Shown: positions 8,589-18,945, counted from the stretch's first letter. The stretch is 64,000 nt of DNA from Tolypothrix brevis GSE-NOS-MK-07-07A (GCA_019358985.1 JAHHIJ010000016.1:62001-126000); one strand, 5' to 3'. Notes: a model not told the origin generated them from the sequence alone. Numbers and translations are program-made.

Positions 8589-9833
8589 ATGCAGTTTGCG
8601 AAACGTTTACAACCCCTGCAATTCAATGTATTTGCAGAGATGGACAGAGCTAAAACCAAAGCTAAGGCTGCTGGGCAACAGTTGATAGATTTGTCGCTGG
8701 GGTCTTCTGATTTGCCAACCGAAGCGCACGTTCTTGAGGCGATCGCACAATCTTTAGGTGATCCAAGTACTCACGGCTACTTGCTGTTTAACGGTACTCA
8801 AGCGTTTCGTCAAGCCGCAGCTAACTGGTACGAACAAAAATTCGGTATAAAAGTTGATGCACAAACGGAAGTGTTACCCCTCATTGGTTCTCAAGAAGGG
8901 ACGGCACATTTACCTCTAGCAGTCCTGAATCCTGGAGATTTTGCCTTATTGCTCGATCCGGGCTATCCTTCTCATGCAGGGGGAGTGTACTTAGCTAGCG
9001 GTCAAATTTACCCGATGCCACTCCGGGAAGAAAACAATTTTTTACCAGTATTTAGCGAGATTCCCGCCCCTGTTTTGGCACAGTCGCGGATGATGGTATT
9101 GAGCTATCCTCACAATCCTACCAGTGCGATCGCGCCATTATCTTTCTTTCAAGAAGCTGTAGCATTTTGTCAACAACATAATCTCGTCCTCGTTCACGAT
9201 TTCCCCTACGTAGATTTAGTGTTTGAGAAGACTGAGGATGGACAAGGGGACAAGGAGAACATCTTTCCCCCCATCCCCCCCTCTCCCCCTCTCCCCCTCT
9301 CCCCCTCCTCCCCTCTCGCTCCTTCAATTTTCCAAGCTGACCTAGATAAAAGCGTCTCAATTGAGTTTTTCTCTTTGTCCAAGTCATATAATATGGGTGG
9401 CTTCCGTATTGGCTACGCCATTGGTAATGCTGAGTTGATTCACGCTTTACGTCAGGTAAAAGCAGCTGTAGATTTTAATCAGTATCGGGGAATTTTGAAT
9501 GGTGCGATCGCTGCTCTTACTGGTTCTCAATTGGGGGTAAATGCTGCTGTTGCTACCTTCAAACAACGTCGAGATGCGATAGTGAGCGCTTTACATCGCA
9601 TTGGTTGGCAGGTTCCTACTCCCCAAGCAACAATGTATATTTGGGCAAAGTTGCCGACACATTGGAGTCAAAATTCTATCCAATTTTGTACTGAGTTAGT
9701 CGAACAAACTGGTGTTGCGGCTTCCCCTGGTGCCGGGTTTGGTAAATTTGGGGAAGGGTACGTTCGCTTTGCTTTAGTACATGAGCCGGCTATATTAACC
9801 ACCGCTGTGGAGAGAATAGCGAAGTTTCTATGA
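8589..9833 (+). CDS. class I/II PLP aminotransferase with low-complexity insertion
   Basis: A 414-residue fold-type I aminotransferase. Visible signatures are LSLGSSDLPT at the N-terminus, SYPHNPTSA, VHDFPYVDLVF and SLSKSYNMGGFRIGYA with the PLP-binding lysine. The sequence resembles aminotransferases annotated as LL-diaminopimelate or succinyldiaminopimelate aminotransferase, so a role in lysine or cell-wall diaminopimelate synthesis is possible but unproven. Between PYVDLVFEKT and FQADLDKSVS there is a tract of about 30 residues rich in P, S and L, encoded by C-rich DNA at about 9240-9330. It is in frame and looks like an insertion. The gene may still be functional, since the tract falls in a loop before the PLP lysine. 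Confidence 0.85.
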   Translation: MQFAKRLQPLQFNVFAEMDRAKTKAKAAGQQLIDLSLGSSDLPTEAHVLEAIAQSLGDPSTHGYLLFNGTQAFRQAAANWYEQKFGIKVDAQTEVLPLIGSQEGTAHLPLAVLNPGDFALLLDPGYPSHAGGVYLASGQIYPMPLREENNFLPVFSEIPAPVLAQSRMMVLSYPHNPTSAIAPLSFFQEAVAFCQQHNLVLVHDFPYVDLVFEKTEDGQGDKENIFPPIPPSPPLPLSPSSPLAPSIFQADLDKSVSIEFFSLSKSYNMGGFRIGYAIGNAELIHALRQVKAAVDFNQYRGILNGAIAALTGSQLGVNAAVATFKQRRDAIVSALHRIGWQVPTPQATMYIWAKLPTHWSQNSIQFCTELVEQTGVAASPGAGFGKFGEGYVRFALVHEPAILTTAVERIAKFL

Positions 9834-10102
9834 AAAAGAGGGGGAAAGGAAGAAGTAATTTTAAACATTTTTACTGATTTTAAATAACTCCATGCCTTTT
9901 CCCTTTCCCCCTCCTCTGTAAACAATTTATCAACTCTTCATCTATGATTAACGATAAATTTATCGTTTTCGCCTTGACTACCTGCATTTTTCAGTGAAAC
10001 TACAGATAACATTACATAGGACGTAATACTAAAATTTACTATAAAAAAGTACATTTAGTCCGTGTTGAGCTAGAATCGTAGCTTCAAAAGTCAAGGACGT
10101 AT
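9834..10102. other. intergenic region
   Basis: This holds CT-rich low-complexity DNA near 9895-9920 and an AT-rich stretch, TAACGATAAATTTATCGTTTT near 9950, with a perfect internal palindrome AACGATAAATTTATCGTT. No gene is seen. Confidence 0.4.
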
Positions 10103-10810
10103 ATGAAAATAACTAAGCAATTTAAAATTACCAAGGTTATGAGCGCCAAAAGCAGACGCTCAAACTTATTTCAAAATTCAACATTAAAAATGGTTACGTG
10201 CCAATTTTGTCTAGCACGGTGGCTAGTACAGACACAATTCGTGGCGATTTTTGCCGTCGTTTTTGGATTGACCATCGCTGCTACCCCAGCGTCAGCTTTC
10301 TCACTTAAAACTGATGACTTAATTAAAAAACCTTCAGTAAATTCACTGCCTGAAAATCATCCCAGTTTGAATTTGGAACTGGATTTGACTCAAACAAAAC
10401 CAATTAGTAACGAAGCTACAGATGAGTTGAACTTTAACCAAGTTCGACCATACGATTTTGATACACAGAGAAATTTGGCTGGTAGATATACAACTGGTAA
10501 TGAAGTTTCGCAATTGCTGGAAAAAACAGAAAGTAATATAGGAGAAATTATTCAAGCTAGTGAAGTGTCAAATGAGACAATTGACGGCACAACTTACTAT
10601 AAGTATTACGTTGGAGATACAAAGTCTAGAACCAAAGAAACGCTTACATATACCAATACTTGGAAAGCACCTGCGTCTCCCCCTAAAAGAAGGATACCAG
10701 AACCCTCGACAATATTAGGGCTAATAGCGATCGCTAGTATCGCAAGATGGAAGTCAAAATTAAAAAGTCAATGTAAAGACGTTCTGGATCAAACGTCGCA
10801 ACCGTCGTAA
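10103..10810 (+). CDS. PEP-CTERM sorting-domain protein
   Basis: A 235-residue probable exported protein. A hydrophobic segment, FVAIFAVVFGLTIAATPASA, ends in an AxA cleavage motif near residue 65 after an unusually long N-region, so the true start may be one of the internal Met codons. Near the C-terminus IPEPSTILGLIAIASI followed by RWKSK is a PEP-CTERM signal, which directs exosortase-dependent sorting to the envelope or matrix. The middle domain is unrecognised. The last 15 residues are encoded by repeat-related DNA that continues into the palindrome after the stop codon. The substrate of an exosortase that is not in this window. Confidence 0.75.
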   Translation: MKITKQFKITKVMSAKSRRSNLFQNSTLKMVTCQFCLARWLVQTQFVAIFAVVFGLTIAATPASAFSLKTDDLIKKPSVNSLPENHPSLNLELDLTQTKPISNEATDELNFNQVRPYDFDTQRNLAGRYTTGNEVSQLLEKTESNIGEIIQASEVSNETIDGTTYYKYYVGDTKSRTKETLTYTNTWKAPASPPKRRIPEPSTILGLIAIASIARWKSKLKSQCKDVLDQTSQPS

Positions 10811-10836
10811 AGACGTAGCAGTGCTACGTCTCTACA
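10808..10836. repeat. palindrome (TAGCA centre) after PEP-CTERM gene
   Basis: Arms GTAAAGACG and CGTCTCTAC surround TAGCAGTGCTA. It begins within the stop region of the preceding gene and could act as a transcription stop. Confidence 0.7.
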
Positions 10837-10936
10837 ATATGTGTGATCAGCCTGTCATGATATAACTTATAAAAACAACACATTTAGATGAATTTTTCTT
10901 AAAATAGAGATGGTATATTTGTGAAACTACTTAATA

Positions 10937-12811
10937 GTGACAACATTTGCTCAAATAGTACCGCTGCTTAAAGATCCAGAACGTCTGGAAAACCGTCTGG
11001 GAGAAATTCCCCCGGAACCTGGGATTTATTTCATGCGGGACGGGAGCGATCGCATAATATATATAGGTAAATCGCGAAAATTGCGATCGCGTATTCGTTC
11101 ATATTTCCGCGATTCCCAAAGATTAAGCGAACGCATCGCAACAATGGTAAAACAGGTGACGGAAATTGAATTTATCGTCACCGATACTGAAGCTGAAGCT
11201 TTAGCACTAGAAGCAAACTTAATCAAGCAGCATCAGCCATACTTTAATGTACTCCTAAAGGATGATAAAAAATATCCTTACGTATGCATTACTTGGTCTG
11301 AAGAATATCCGCGTATTTTCATCACTCGCAAACGGGGAATTGGTAAAGAAAAAGATAAGTTTTACGGTCCTTATACTGATTCTCACCTATTACGGGAAAT
11401 ATTACGCATATCTAAGCGAATTTTCGCACTGAAACAACGACCCCAACCACTATTTAAAGATCGTCCTTGTCTAAATTACGATTTAGGTCGTTGTCCGGGT
11501 GTTTGTCAAAAGCTGATTTCACCAGAAGAATACCACAAAACTGTGCAGAAAGTGGCGATGGTTTTTCAAGGTCGAAGTCAAGAACTGATTGAAATCTTGA
11601 CTATTCAAATGCAGAAATCGGCAGAAGCGCTGAATTTTGAGTCTGCTGCAAGAATTCGCGATCAAATTACTGGGTTGAAGTCGCTTTCTTCAAATCAAAA
11701 AGTTGCCTTACCAGATGATACCGTTTCGCGGGATGCGATCGCTCTGGCGGGCGATGATAAACACGCTTGTATTCAATTATTCCAAATTCGCGCTGGACAA
11801 CTTGTCGGACGTTTGGGTTTCGTTGCTAATACTCACGCTGAACCTGGAGCTATTTTACAACGAGTGTTGGAAGAACATTATCAAACTGCCGATGCGGTGG
11901 AAATTCCCGCAGAGATTTTGGTACAGCACGAGTTACCAGATGGGGAAATATTAGCGGATGTTTTAAGTCAGCGCAAACAACGAAAAGTTACAATTTTGGC
12001 TCCGCAGCGGCAAAGTAAGGCAGAATTAATTGAGATGGTTGAGCGTAATGCTCAGTATGAATTGCAAAGAATGCAAAAATTGAGCGATCGCAATCACCAA
12101 GCTATACAAGATTTAACCGCAATTCTCGATTTACCCGATTTACCTCATCGCATCGAAGGTTACGACATCTCACACATCCAAGGTTCAAATGCAGTAGCTT
12201 CCCAAGTCGTGTTTATCGATGGAATCAGCGCTAATCAGCATTATCGTCACTACAAAATCAAAAATCCCACAGTTACTGCCGGACATTCAGATGATTTTGC
12301 GAGTTTGGCTGAAGTTATTCAGCGTCGCTTTCGTAAGTATGGCGACGATCCGGAGTTATTAAGACAGGGTAATCCAGATTTTCCTGATTTAATTATGATT
12401 GATGGCGGTAAAGGTCAATTATCTTCAGTTGTCGCTGTCTTGCAAGAAATGAATTTGTTAGATGATTTGCGAGTCGTCAGTTTAGCAAAGCAGCGAGAGG
12501 AGATTTTTCTTCCAGGAGAATCTGCACCATTGCAAACTGAAGCTGAACAACCAGGAGTGCAGTTGTTAAGACGTTTGCGGGATGAAGCGCATAGATTTGC
12601 AGTTAGTTTCCATCGTCAGCAACGCAGTGACAAATTAAAGCGATCGCGTTTAGATGACATTCCCGGTTTGGGACACCATCGACAAAAGCAGCTTTTAGCA
12701 CATTTTCGCTCTGTTGATTATATCCGACAAGCGACACCTGCACAACTAGCTGAAGTTTCCGGAATTGGTTCGCGTTTAGCCCAAGAGATTTATGATTATT
12801 TTCATCCCTGA
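10937..12811 (+). CDS. uvrC: excinuclease ABC subunit C
   Basis: A 624-residue UvrC, the dual-incision nuclease of nucleotide excision repair. Domains in order: GIY-YIG nuclease (residues about 17-95, [19 protein letters not shown]), the cysteine-bearing linker ([14 protein letters not shown]), the UvrB-binding UVR domain (about 210-245, [13 protein letters not shown]), the RNase H-like C-terminal nuclease ([13 protein letters not shown] through MIDGGKGQL) and two helix-hairpin-helix motifs ([13 protein letters not shown] and [12 protein letters not shown]). The start is a GTG at 10937. All key motifs are intact. It is monocistronic in this window. Confidence 0.97.
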   Translation: MTTFAQIVPLLKDPERLENRLGEIPPEPGIYFMRDGSDRIIYIGKSRKLRSRIRSYFRDSQRLSERIATMVKQVTEIEFIVTDTEAEALALEANLIKQHQPYFNVLLKDDKKYPYVCITWSEEYPRIFITRKRGIGKEKDKFYGPYTDSHLLREILRISKRIFALKQRPQPLFKDRPCLNYDLGRCPGVCQKLISPEEYHKTVQKVAMVFQGRSQELIEILTIQMQKSAEALNFESAARIRDQITGLKSLSSNQKVALPDDTVSRDAIALAGDDKHACIQLFQIRAGQLVGRLGFVANTHAEPGAILQRVLEEHYQTADAVEIPAEILVQHELPDGEILADVLSQRKQRKVTILAPQRQSKAELIEMVERNAQYELQRMQKLSDRNHQAIQDLTAILDLPDLPHRIEGYDISHIQGSNAVASQVVFIDGISANQHYRHYKIKNPTVTAGHSDDFASLAEVIQRRFRKYGDDPELLRQGNPDFPDLIMIDGGKGQLSSVVAVLQEMNLLDDLRVVSLAKQREEIFLPGESAPLQTEAEQPGVQLLRRLRDEAHRFAVSFHRQQRSDKLKRSRLDDIPGLGHHRQKQLLAHFRSVDYIRQATPAQLAEVSGIGSRLAQEIYDYFHP

Positions 12812-13290
12812 TTTTTTGAGAAATGAGCGCAAAATGAGGGAAAAACTGTCATTTTGTTCGCCTAGCCTCTCGTTTTGCTCACGAGGTATATATTTGATGT
12901 TCAGCCTACGTATTTTCTCACGATTCAATTCCGATTCCTATATACCAGATTGCGTTGTGATTAAATACACGTAGAGACGTTCCACCGGAACGTCTTTACA
13001 GGGTTTTGGGTTTTACGCATGTACCTCATATACCTGAAATTTGTTATATATACAATTCTTAACAGTTTCTTTACTAACTTTTCACACAATATATCTATTT
13101 TTATGCATTTAACATTTCTTCAATTATGGAATTAAAATTTATATAAAGATAAGCATGGGTGTAGCAAATCTGCGGTTAGATTTACTATCTTAAGTAGTAA
13201 GTAATAATGATTACTTTAAGTAAAGGGGTTACGCATTGTGAGCCAAATCTAGTAAATTTAGAGAAAAACTAGATTATGGTAAATTGATTT
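12812..13290. other. intergenic region with a MITE-like repeat
   Basis: No gene is seen in 479 bp. A MITE-like element occupies about 12944-13050; the remainder is AT-rich and unexplained. Confidence 0.5.
12944..13050. mobile_element. MITE-like element, degraded termini
   Basis: It begins CCAGATTGCGTTGTG, contains a GTAGAGACG-TTCC palindrome at 12971-12999, and ends GGGTTTTGGGTTTTACG, then TGTACCTCA and CCTGAAATTTG. This order matches the better-preserved element at 45920-46030, so both belong to one family. Terminal inverted repeats here are decayed. Confidence 0.65.
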
Positions 13291-13483
13291 ATGAGCATTA
13301 TTCTAGTAACTGGATCTGGTGAGTTAATTGGCTCCGAGTCCGTTCGATTATGTTTGCGATCGCAGTTTTACGGTTATTGGAATTGATAATAATATGCAAG
13401 AGGTTTTCTTCGGTGAAGATACTTTAACTGGATGGAACCCCCATCGCCTCCTACAAGTCTACGGAGATCACTACATTCATTAG
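13291..13483 (+). pseudogene. NAD-dependent epimerase remnant, frameshifted
   Basis: Translation from 13291 gives MSIILVTGSGELIGSESVR, a nucleotide-sugar epimerase Rossmann N-terminus. A frameshift near 13355-13375 moves the homology to a second frame, which reads TVIGIDNNMQEVFFGED and then YGDHYIH before a stop at 13481. Only about the first 65 residues of a protein of roughly 350 residues remain. It directly abuts the GtrA-GT2 gene, so it marks an ancestral epimerase-glycosyltransferase cluster. The rest of the gene was probably lost by deletion. Confidence 0.75.
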
Positions 13484-13489
13484 GAACCT

Positions 13490-14821
13490 TTGACTATGCT
13501 AAATAGGCTATTCCGGTCAAGAGTGTTGAAGTTTTTGATTGGGGGTGGTGCAGCCGCAGCCCTCAACTTAATCTTGATATTTTGGTTAATTGAAAAACTG
13601 GGCTTTAACACCCCTGTACTGCGTAATACTGCTAATATCGTTTCCATCGAACTATCACTCATCGCCAGCTTTTTCATCTACCGAATCTGGGTCTGGCCCG
13701 GTGGAGTGTGGAACGTTAGAGAAGTTTTATTGCGTCAGCTTCCTCTATATCATCTTTCTGCTGGTGTTGCTGTCATCAGCCGTATCTTCTTAATCTTTCC
13801 AATTTTAGATTCGTTGAAGGTTAATTACGCAGTCAATACCTTAGTTGGTGTACTGGTCAGTGCAACACTCAATTATCTGATTAGCGATAGATTAGTTTTC
13901 AATACTCAAAATCGGCGTTCTCGTAATCGACCACAGACAAAATTTTCCTCAGATATCTATTATCCAGAAGGTTTAGCTCCTGGACTTGAAGATGGATTTA
14001 CTTCCTCACGGCATCCTAGATTAGATAACTCAAGAGAAATCAAGGTCTTTTCCATTGTGATTCCTGCTTACAATGAGGAAGACTCCATTGTACCAACTGT
14101 TCAATCTATTACCGAAACCTTAGAAAAAGAAAGAATTTACTACGAAATTCTTGTCGTTAATGATAATAGTCGCGATCAAACTGAAGCTGTATTGCAAGAA
14201 CTCAGTAATCAGAATAATAGAGTACGCTACATCAACAACTACTATCCTAATGGATTTGGGTTTGCCGTTCGTTGTGGTCTAGAGAATTTTAGCGGAGATG
14301 CTGTTGCAATAGTTATGGCGGATAGTTCTGACTCTCCAGAAAATATTATCGATTACTATTGTAAGTTGCAAGAAGGATATGACTGTGTATTTGGTTCGAG
14401 ATTTATTAGGGGTGGAAAGGTAATTGACTATCCAACTCACAAGTTGATTGTGAATCGCTTGGCGAATTTATTTATTCAAATTCTATTTGGTTTAAAATTT
14501 GATGATACTACTAACGCTTTTAAAGCTTACCGTAAAGAAGTAATCCAGGGAATTTCCCCTCTTATATCGCACCACTTTAACTTGACAGTTGAAATGCCCC
14601 TTAAAGCAATTATTAGGGGATATACCTATACAACGATTCCCATCACCTGGCAGAATCGTGCAGCAGGTGTTTCTAAGTTAAAGATCAAAGAGATGGGAAG
14701 TCGATACTTGTTTATAGTTCTTTCGGCATGGCTAGAGAAGTTTCTTTCTAGAGGAGACTATGCTTGCAAGCAACCGAAATCAGTCATCCTTAATCAATCG
14801 ATAAATGAAATCAACAAATAG
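13490..14821 (+). CDS. GtrA-like domain fused to family 2 glycosyltransferase
   Basis: A 443-residue protein. Residues about 8-130 form a GtrA-like four-helix membrane domain (KFLIGGGAAAALNLILIFWL, later LNYLISDRLVF). A GT-A domain follows at about 180-400, with FSIVIPAYNEEDSI, then VNDNSRDQT and MADSSDSPENI as the metal/sugar-nucleotide site, similar to dolichol- or polyprenyl-phosphate mannosyl/glucosyl transferases. The likely role is to make and flip a polyprenyl-phosphate sugar used by a GT-C enzyme. The gene starts with TTG at 13490, or with the ATG at 13496. The next gene is a multi-spanning GT-C-like protein, a natural partner. Confidence 0.85.
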   Translation: MTMLNRLFRSRVLKFLIGGGAAAALNLILIFWLIEKLGFNTPVLRNTANIVSIELSLIASFFIYRIWVWPGGVWNVREVLLRQLPLYHLSAGVAVISRIFLIFPILDSLKVNYAVNTLVGVLVSATLNYLISDRLVFNTQNRRSRNRPQTKFSSDIYYPEGLAPGLEDGFTSSRHPRLDNSREIKVFSIVIPAYNEEDSIVPTVQSITETLEKERIYYEILVVNDNSRDQTEAVLQELSNQNNRVRYINNYYPNGFGFAVRCGLENFSGDAVAIVMADSSDSPENIIDYYCKLQEGYDCVFGSRFIRGGKVIDYPTHKLIVNRLANLFIQILFGLKFDDTTNAFKAYRKEVIQGISPLISHHFNLTVEMPLKAIIRGYTYTTIPITWQNRAAGVSKLKIKEMGSRYLFIVLSAWLEKFLSRGDYACKQPKSVILNQSINEINK

Positions 14822-14952
14822 ATAACCAATCAATCGTGATGAATCACATTTCTATAAGACTATAGGCATAAAACAAAATCAGTTTTGTCAATAAATAGTT
14901 ACGCACTGATTGTATTCTATTAGGCTACGGCGTTCTTTATTGAAAAATTTGT

Positions 14953-16662
14953 ATGGCTAAAATGAACTTAACAACAGGATATCTCCAAAAAATACCTAAG
15001 ATTCTCAAGGACTATAGTGTAGATATAGTTTTCTTTGTCTTTCTAACGATTTCCTCAATTAAGCTAACATCTTTAATTGAAAATACTGATATAGGGCTTT
15101 GGGATGAAAGCATCTATTTAAATAACGGTGTAAAAGCTTTTGAATCCCCTCTGTCATCCTTCAGGGCACCAATATACTGCCTTTGGTACTATCTAATTTC
15201 CCTATTTGAAAATGACAAAATAAATTTGTATTTTTTAAATTACAAAATTTTAGTTCTTTTAACAACATTAATACTTTATTTATATTTAAGGCGACTTCAA
15301 ATATCCCCTTTACTAGCCACAACATTTTCATTCTTATACTTGGTATCACCAATTCCTCATGTATGGCCTAGACCGACACATTTTGCACTTTTTGTACTGC
15401 TTTTATTTCTAATAATAGCAAGCTTTTCTAAATCTCGATTGGGTTACTATTGTGTTGTCGCTCTGGGAATTCTTACTCTTTCTTATGCCAGATCAGAATA
15501 TTTACTTGCTTTCATTGTTTTTTGTACTTTATCTGTTTTATCAATTGTCAAAAATATCAACCGGGAGGTAATAAGAATTCCTTCCTTTGGAACTCAAATA
15601 TTTCTATTTTTAATAATCAGTTCACTGCTATTCTTTATATTTGGCAGTCCCTCGGCTGGTTCAGACTCTTTTTTTGCCTTTGGTCAACACTTTTCTTTAA
15701 ATTGGGTATCCTGGAATCATAGCGAAATTGTTCCTTGGACTAACTGGATTTCAATTATTGAATCTGTTTTTGGTAAGGTTACTAGCCCATATGAAGCTTT
15801 AATGTCTAATCCTCATGAGTTTTTTAGACATATCTTTAGTAATTCCTTAGGATATATTCAAAATTTAATTTTCCTATTCCTGCTAAACTTCCCTAATTTT
15901 AGTCCAATAGTAAATAAGTTCCTAAGATATCTGGAAGTTTTGTTATTTGCACTAGCTATTATTTACTTGATATGGAAATGGAAAATAGCATTAAGACAGT
16001 GTGATAAGAAAATTTTGAGCGATTTAATTATTGTTTTCATATCCATATCAATTGCTGTTCTTCCAACCGTATTACTAATTTATCCTAGAAATCATTATTT
16101 AATAATCCAATTAGTTCTAGGCATAACAATAATTGTCTACCTTTTCTCAAATTCTATCCCTAAAAATAAGATTAAAAAAATAGGATTAATAAAGGCTTTA
16201 ATAATTTGCTTTTTACTCTTCATTGTGACTCCTACTTATCTACCTGCATCTAATTCAGCAAGTACGCCAATTCTCAATGTAATTAGATTTATGAATAAGT
16301 TGGATATTAAGGATAAAGTTAACTTATTTGAAAATGATGGAGGATATTTATATTATTTAGGAAATAATTATAATTGGGTTCAAGAGCATCAACTTGATGC
16401 CGAAGGTAAATATAAAGTTTGTTTAGGAAAAAATCAGATTAAAACTGATATCTGCGATCAAAAACAAACCTATAAACAATTTGCACTTCGTAAAGAAATT
16501 AACATGGTTGTTTTGAGTGAAAACTTGACAAAAGACACTGGATTTATCAATGACAAGGAATTTCAATTATTACTCAATAAACCTGAATTATTAAATTTTT
16601 CAAGATTCGATGTTCCTAACACGGATAGAGCATTATTGGTAAAGAATGAATTGTTGAAGTAG
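14953..16662 (+). CDS. multi-spanning membrane protein, GT-C glycosyltransferase-like
   Basis: A 569-residue integral membrane protein with roughly 10-12 hydrophobic helices and a soluble C-terminal part of about 120 residues. The first loop contains the acidic motif WDESIYLNNG soon after helix 1, the position of the catalytic or metal-binding Asp/Glu in GT-C enzymes of the PMT/ArnT type. A role in transferring a polyprenyl-linked sugar to a surface polymer is inferred. Base composition is more AT-rich than in the flanking genes, suggesting horizontal acquisition. The epimerase gene follows after 26 bp, so the two are probably cotranscribed. Confidence 0.7.
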   Translation: MAKMNLTTGYLQKIPKILKDYSVDIVFFVFLTISSIKLTSLIENTDIGLWDESIYLNNGVKAFESPLSSFRAPIYCLWYYLISLFENDKINLYFLNYKILVLLTTLILYLYLRRLQISPLLATTFSFLYLVSPIPHVWPRPTHFALFVLLLFLIIASFSKSRLGYYCVVALGILTLSYARSEYLLAFIVFCTLSVLSIVKNINREVIRIPSFGTQIFLFLIISSLLFFIFGSPSAGSDSFFAFGQHFSLNWVSWNHSEIVPWTNWISIIESVFGKVTSPYEALMSNPHEFFRHIFSNSLGYIQNLIFLFLLNFPNFSPIVNKFLRYLEVLLFALAIIYLIWKWKIALRQCDKKILSDLIIVFISISIAVLPTVLLIYPRNHYLIIQLVLGITIIVYLFSNSIPKNKIKKIGLIKALIICFLLFIVTPTYLPASNSASTPILNVIRFMNKLDIKDKVNLFENDGGYLYYLGNNYNWVQEHQLDAEGKYKVCLGKNQIKTDICDQKQTYKQFALRKEINMVVLSENLTKDTGFINDKEFQLLLNKPELLNFSRFDVPNTDRALLVKNELLK

Positions 16663-16688
16663 AAAATAGTTCCTTTAAAAAAAAGAAA

Positions 16689-17756
16689 ATGACTAGAAAA
16701 ATTTTAATTACAGGTGGGGCAGGGTTTGTAGGTAGCTCAATAGGTATAGGACTGATTCAACGCTACCCTGATTGGCAAATAACCGCTTTAGATAACTTAA
16801 AGCGACGTGGTTCAGAATTGAATTTACCTCGGCTCAAACAAACAGGAATTCAATTTATTCATGGTGACATTAGAAATAAAGAAGATTTAGATCCTGTAGC
16901 ACTTCAACCCGATTTAATTTTAGAATGTTCGGCTGAACCTTCTGTTTTAGCTGGATATAATTCTCCTGGTTATGTGCTGCAAACGAACTTGGTAGGTACA
17001 ATTAACTGCCTGGAATTGGCTCGTCAAACTCAGGCAGATTTTATTTTTCTTTCTACCAGTCGAGTCTATCCCATTGCTTACCTCAATTCCTTGAAATTTA
17101 CAGAAGAAAAAACGCGCTTTCAACTTCTAGAACAACAGCCTTTGCCAGGTGTATCTAGTCACGGTATTTCTGAGGAATTTCCCTTAGATAAAGCACGCTC
17201 TCTTTATGGAACAACAAAGTTAGCCTCAGAATTATTGATTGCTGAATATGCTGATGCCTACGGACTGAGAACTCTGATTAATCGCTGTGGGGTAATAACG
17301 GGACCTTGGCAAATGGGCAAAGTGGATCAAGGTGTTTTTGCGTTGTGGATGGCATTTCACTACTTCCAAAAACCTTTAAAATACATCGGTTATGGAGGAA
17401 CAGGTAAACAAGTCAGAGACTTTTTACATGTGGCAGATTTACTAGACCTAATCGACTTACAAATTCAGAGTCTAGAGAAGTTAAAAGGACAAACTTTTAA
17501 CGTCGGTGGTGGGGTCAATAACACGCTTTCACTTGACGAAACAACTCAACTTTGCCAGGAAATTACTGGACATCAAGTTCCAATTACTCCCATTCCAGAA
17601 ACTCGAATTGGTGATGTTCCTATCTTTATTACAGACTCGCACAAAGTGATGACTGCTACTGGTTGGGAACCTAAAAGAGATGCCAAAATGACTCTCACTG
17701 AAATTTATGAGTGGATTTATCAATTTGAGCAACAAGTCAGTGATATTTTTAATTAA
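16689..17756 (+). CDS. NAD-dependent nucleotide-sugar epimerase/dehydratase
   Basis: A 355-residue extended short-chain dehydrogenase. The N-terminal NAD-binding motif is ITGGAGFVGSS, the catalytic region has STSRVYP with SLYGTTKLASELL (Tyr-x3-Lys), and GPWQMGKVDQGVFALW forms the substrate-binding part. It most resembles CDP-paratose/CDP-tyvelose 2-epimerase-type enzymes, but substrate is uncertain. It probably supplies an activated sugar to the neighbouring glycosyltransferases. The relic at 13291 is a related but distinct family member, not a copy of this gene. Confidence 0.85.
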   Translation: MTRKILITGGAGFVGSSIGIGLIQRYPDWQITALDNLKRRGSELNLPRLKQTGIQFIHGDIRNKEDLDPVALQPDLILECSAEPSVLAGYNSPGYVLQTNLVGTINCLELARQTQADFIFLSTSRVYPIAYLNSLKFTEEKTRFQLLEQQPLPGVSSHGISEEFPLDKARSLYGTTKLASELLIAEYADAYGLRTLINRCGVITGPWQMGKVDQGVFALWMAFHYFQKPLKYIGYGGTGKQVRDFLHVADLLDLIDLQIQSLEKLKGQTFNVGGGVNNTLSLDETTQLCQEITGHQVPITPIPETRIGDVPIFITDSHKVMTATGWEPKRDAKMTLTEIYEWIYQFEQQVSDIFN

Positions 17757-17814
17757 AAGTTTGGATACGCTATTTTTGTAAGCGATCGCACCTGTTCCAA
17801 TTTTTTATCTCCAG

Positions 17815-17876
17815 ATTACAGCAGATTGCGTTGTTATAAAATACAAGTAGAGACGTTCCGTCGGAACGTCTCTACC
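17815..17876. repeat. half MITE with palindrome
   Basis: ACAGCAGATTGCGTTGT followed by a TTCCG-centred palindrome at 17848-17876 matches the left half of the 45920-46030 element. The right half is missing; the palindrome ends at the 3' end of rlmN. Confidence 0.65.
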
Positions 17877-17877
17877 G

Positions 17878-18945
17878 TTACTTCTTGCTTGTTCTGAGTT
17901 GTCCACAAGCTGCATCAGCTTCTAACCCACGAGAATAGCGGACACTAACAGCAATATTTTGCTGTTTGAGGACGTTGAGGAAAGCAGATATGCGATCGCT
18001 ATTCGGGCGTTTATAATCGACTTCGCTGATAGGATTGTAGGGAATCAAATTAACGTGACTTTGAAAGCCTCGCAGACGTTTTGCTAATTCCAATGCGTGT
18101 TCTGGTAAATCGTTCACTCCAGCGAGGAGAACGTATTCAAAACTAACGCGACGTCCGGTGATTTCTACGTATTCTCGACATTCGGCAAGTAATTCTTCAA
18201 TTTTGTAAGAATGTGCGCTGGGGATGAGTTGTTCTCGCAGTGCTTGGTTAGATGCGTGGAGACTAACAGCGAGAGTAACTTGTAACTGGTGTTCGGCTAA
18301 TTGACGAATGCGATCGCGTATGCCGACAGTAGATAAAGTAAGCGATCGCTGTCCAATTCCCACGTCTTTATTTATAGATTTGATCGCACCTAAAACATTA
18401 TCTACATTCAACAACGGTTCACCCATACCCATAAACACTACATGGCTAACTCGTTGTTGAAAATCTTCTTGTACGGTTAACACTTGATCGATAATTTCAT
18501 GTCGCGCTAAATTGCGCTTGTATCCACCCTTACCAGTAGCGCAAAAATCACAAGCCATTGGGCAACCGATTTGCGTAGAAACGCAAACTGTGAGACGGTT
18601 ACTAGAAGGAATACCTACAGCTTCAATTATTTCACCATCTGCCAATCTTAAAAGATACTTGACAGTGCCATCGGGTGCAACAGAGCGGTAATGTAAAGTT
18701 GAGCGTCCAATGGGAATTTCTGCAACTTCGGCACGCCATTGTTTGGAAAAGGCGGAGATATCATTAAGATGTCGCACTCCCTTGTTATATATCCAATCAT
18801 GCAGCTGCTTTCCTCTGTAAGCGGGTTGTTTTTGTTGCTGCACCCAAACCGTCAATTCCTCTAAAGAAGCGCCTAACAGTGGCGGAATTGAGATTTGTGC
18901 AATTTGGGGAGTGTTGATTGTGGCAGAGGCAGAGTTAGCAGACAT
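17878..18945 (-). CDS. rlmN: 23S rRNA / tRNA adenine-C2 methyltransferase
   Basis: A 355-residue radical-SAM enzyme that methylates C2 of A2503 in 23S rRNA and A37 in some tRNAs. It has the CxxxCxxC cluster motif in [25 protein letters not shown] for SAM binding, SLHASN, and the C-terminal catalytic cysteine in DAACGQL. Length is normal. It is monocistronic and converges on the epimerase gene. Confidence 0.95.
   Translation of the reverse strand: MSANSASATINTPQIAQISIPPLLGASLEELTVWVQQQKQPAYRGKQLHDWIYNKGVRHLNDISAFSKQWRAEVAEIPIGRSTLHYRSVAPDGTVKYLLRLADGEIIEAVGIPSSNRLTVCVSTQIGCPMACDFCATGKGGYKRNLARHEIIDQVLTVQEDFQQRVSHVVFMGMGEPLLNVDNVLGAIKSINKDVGIGQRSLTLSTVGIRDRIRQLAEHQLQVTLAVSLHASNQALREQLIPSAHSYKIEELLAECREYVEITGRRVSFEYVLLAGVNDLPEHALELAKRLRGFQSHVNLIPYNPISEVDYKRPNSDRISAFLNVLKQQNIAVSVRYSRGLEADAACGQLRTSKK

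Noticed and set aside
12792-12974. 60-codon frame after uvrC
   Set aside because: It overlaps the uvrC end and runs into a MITE-like repeat, with no ribosome binding site.
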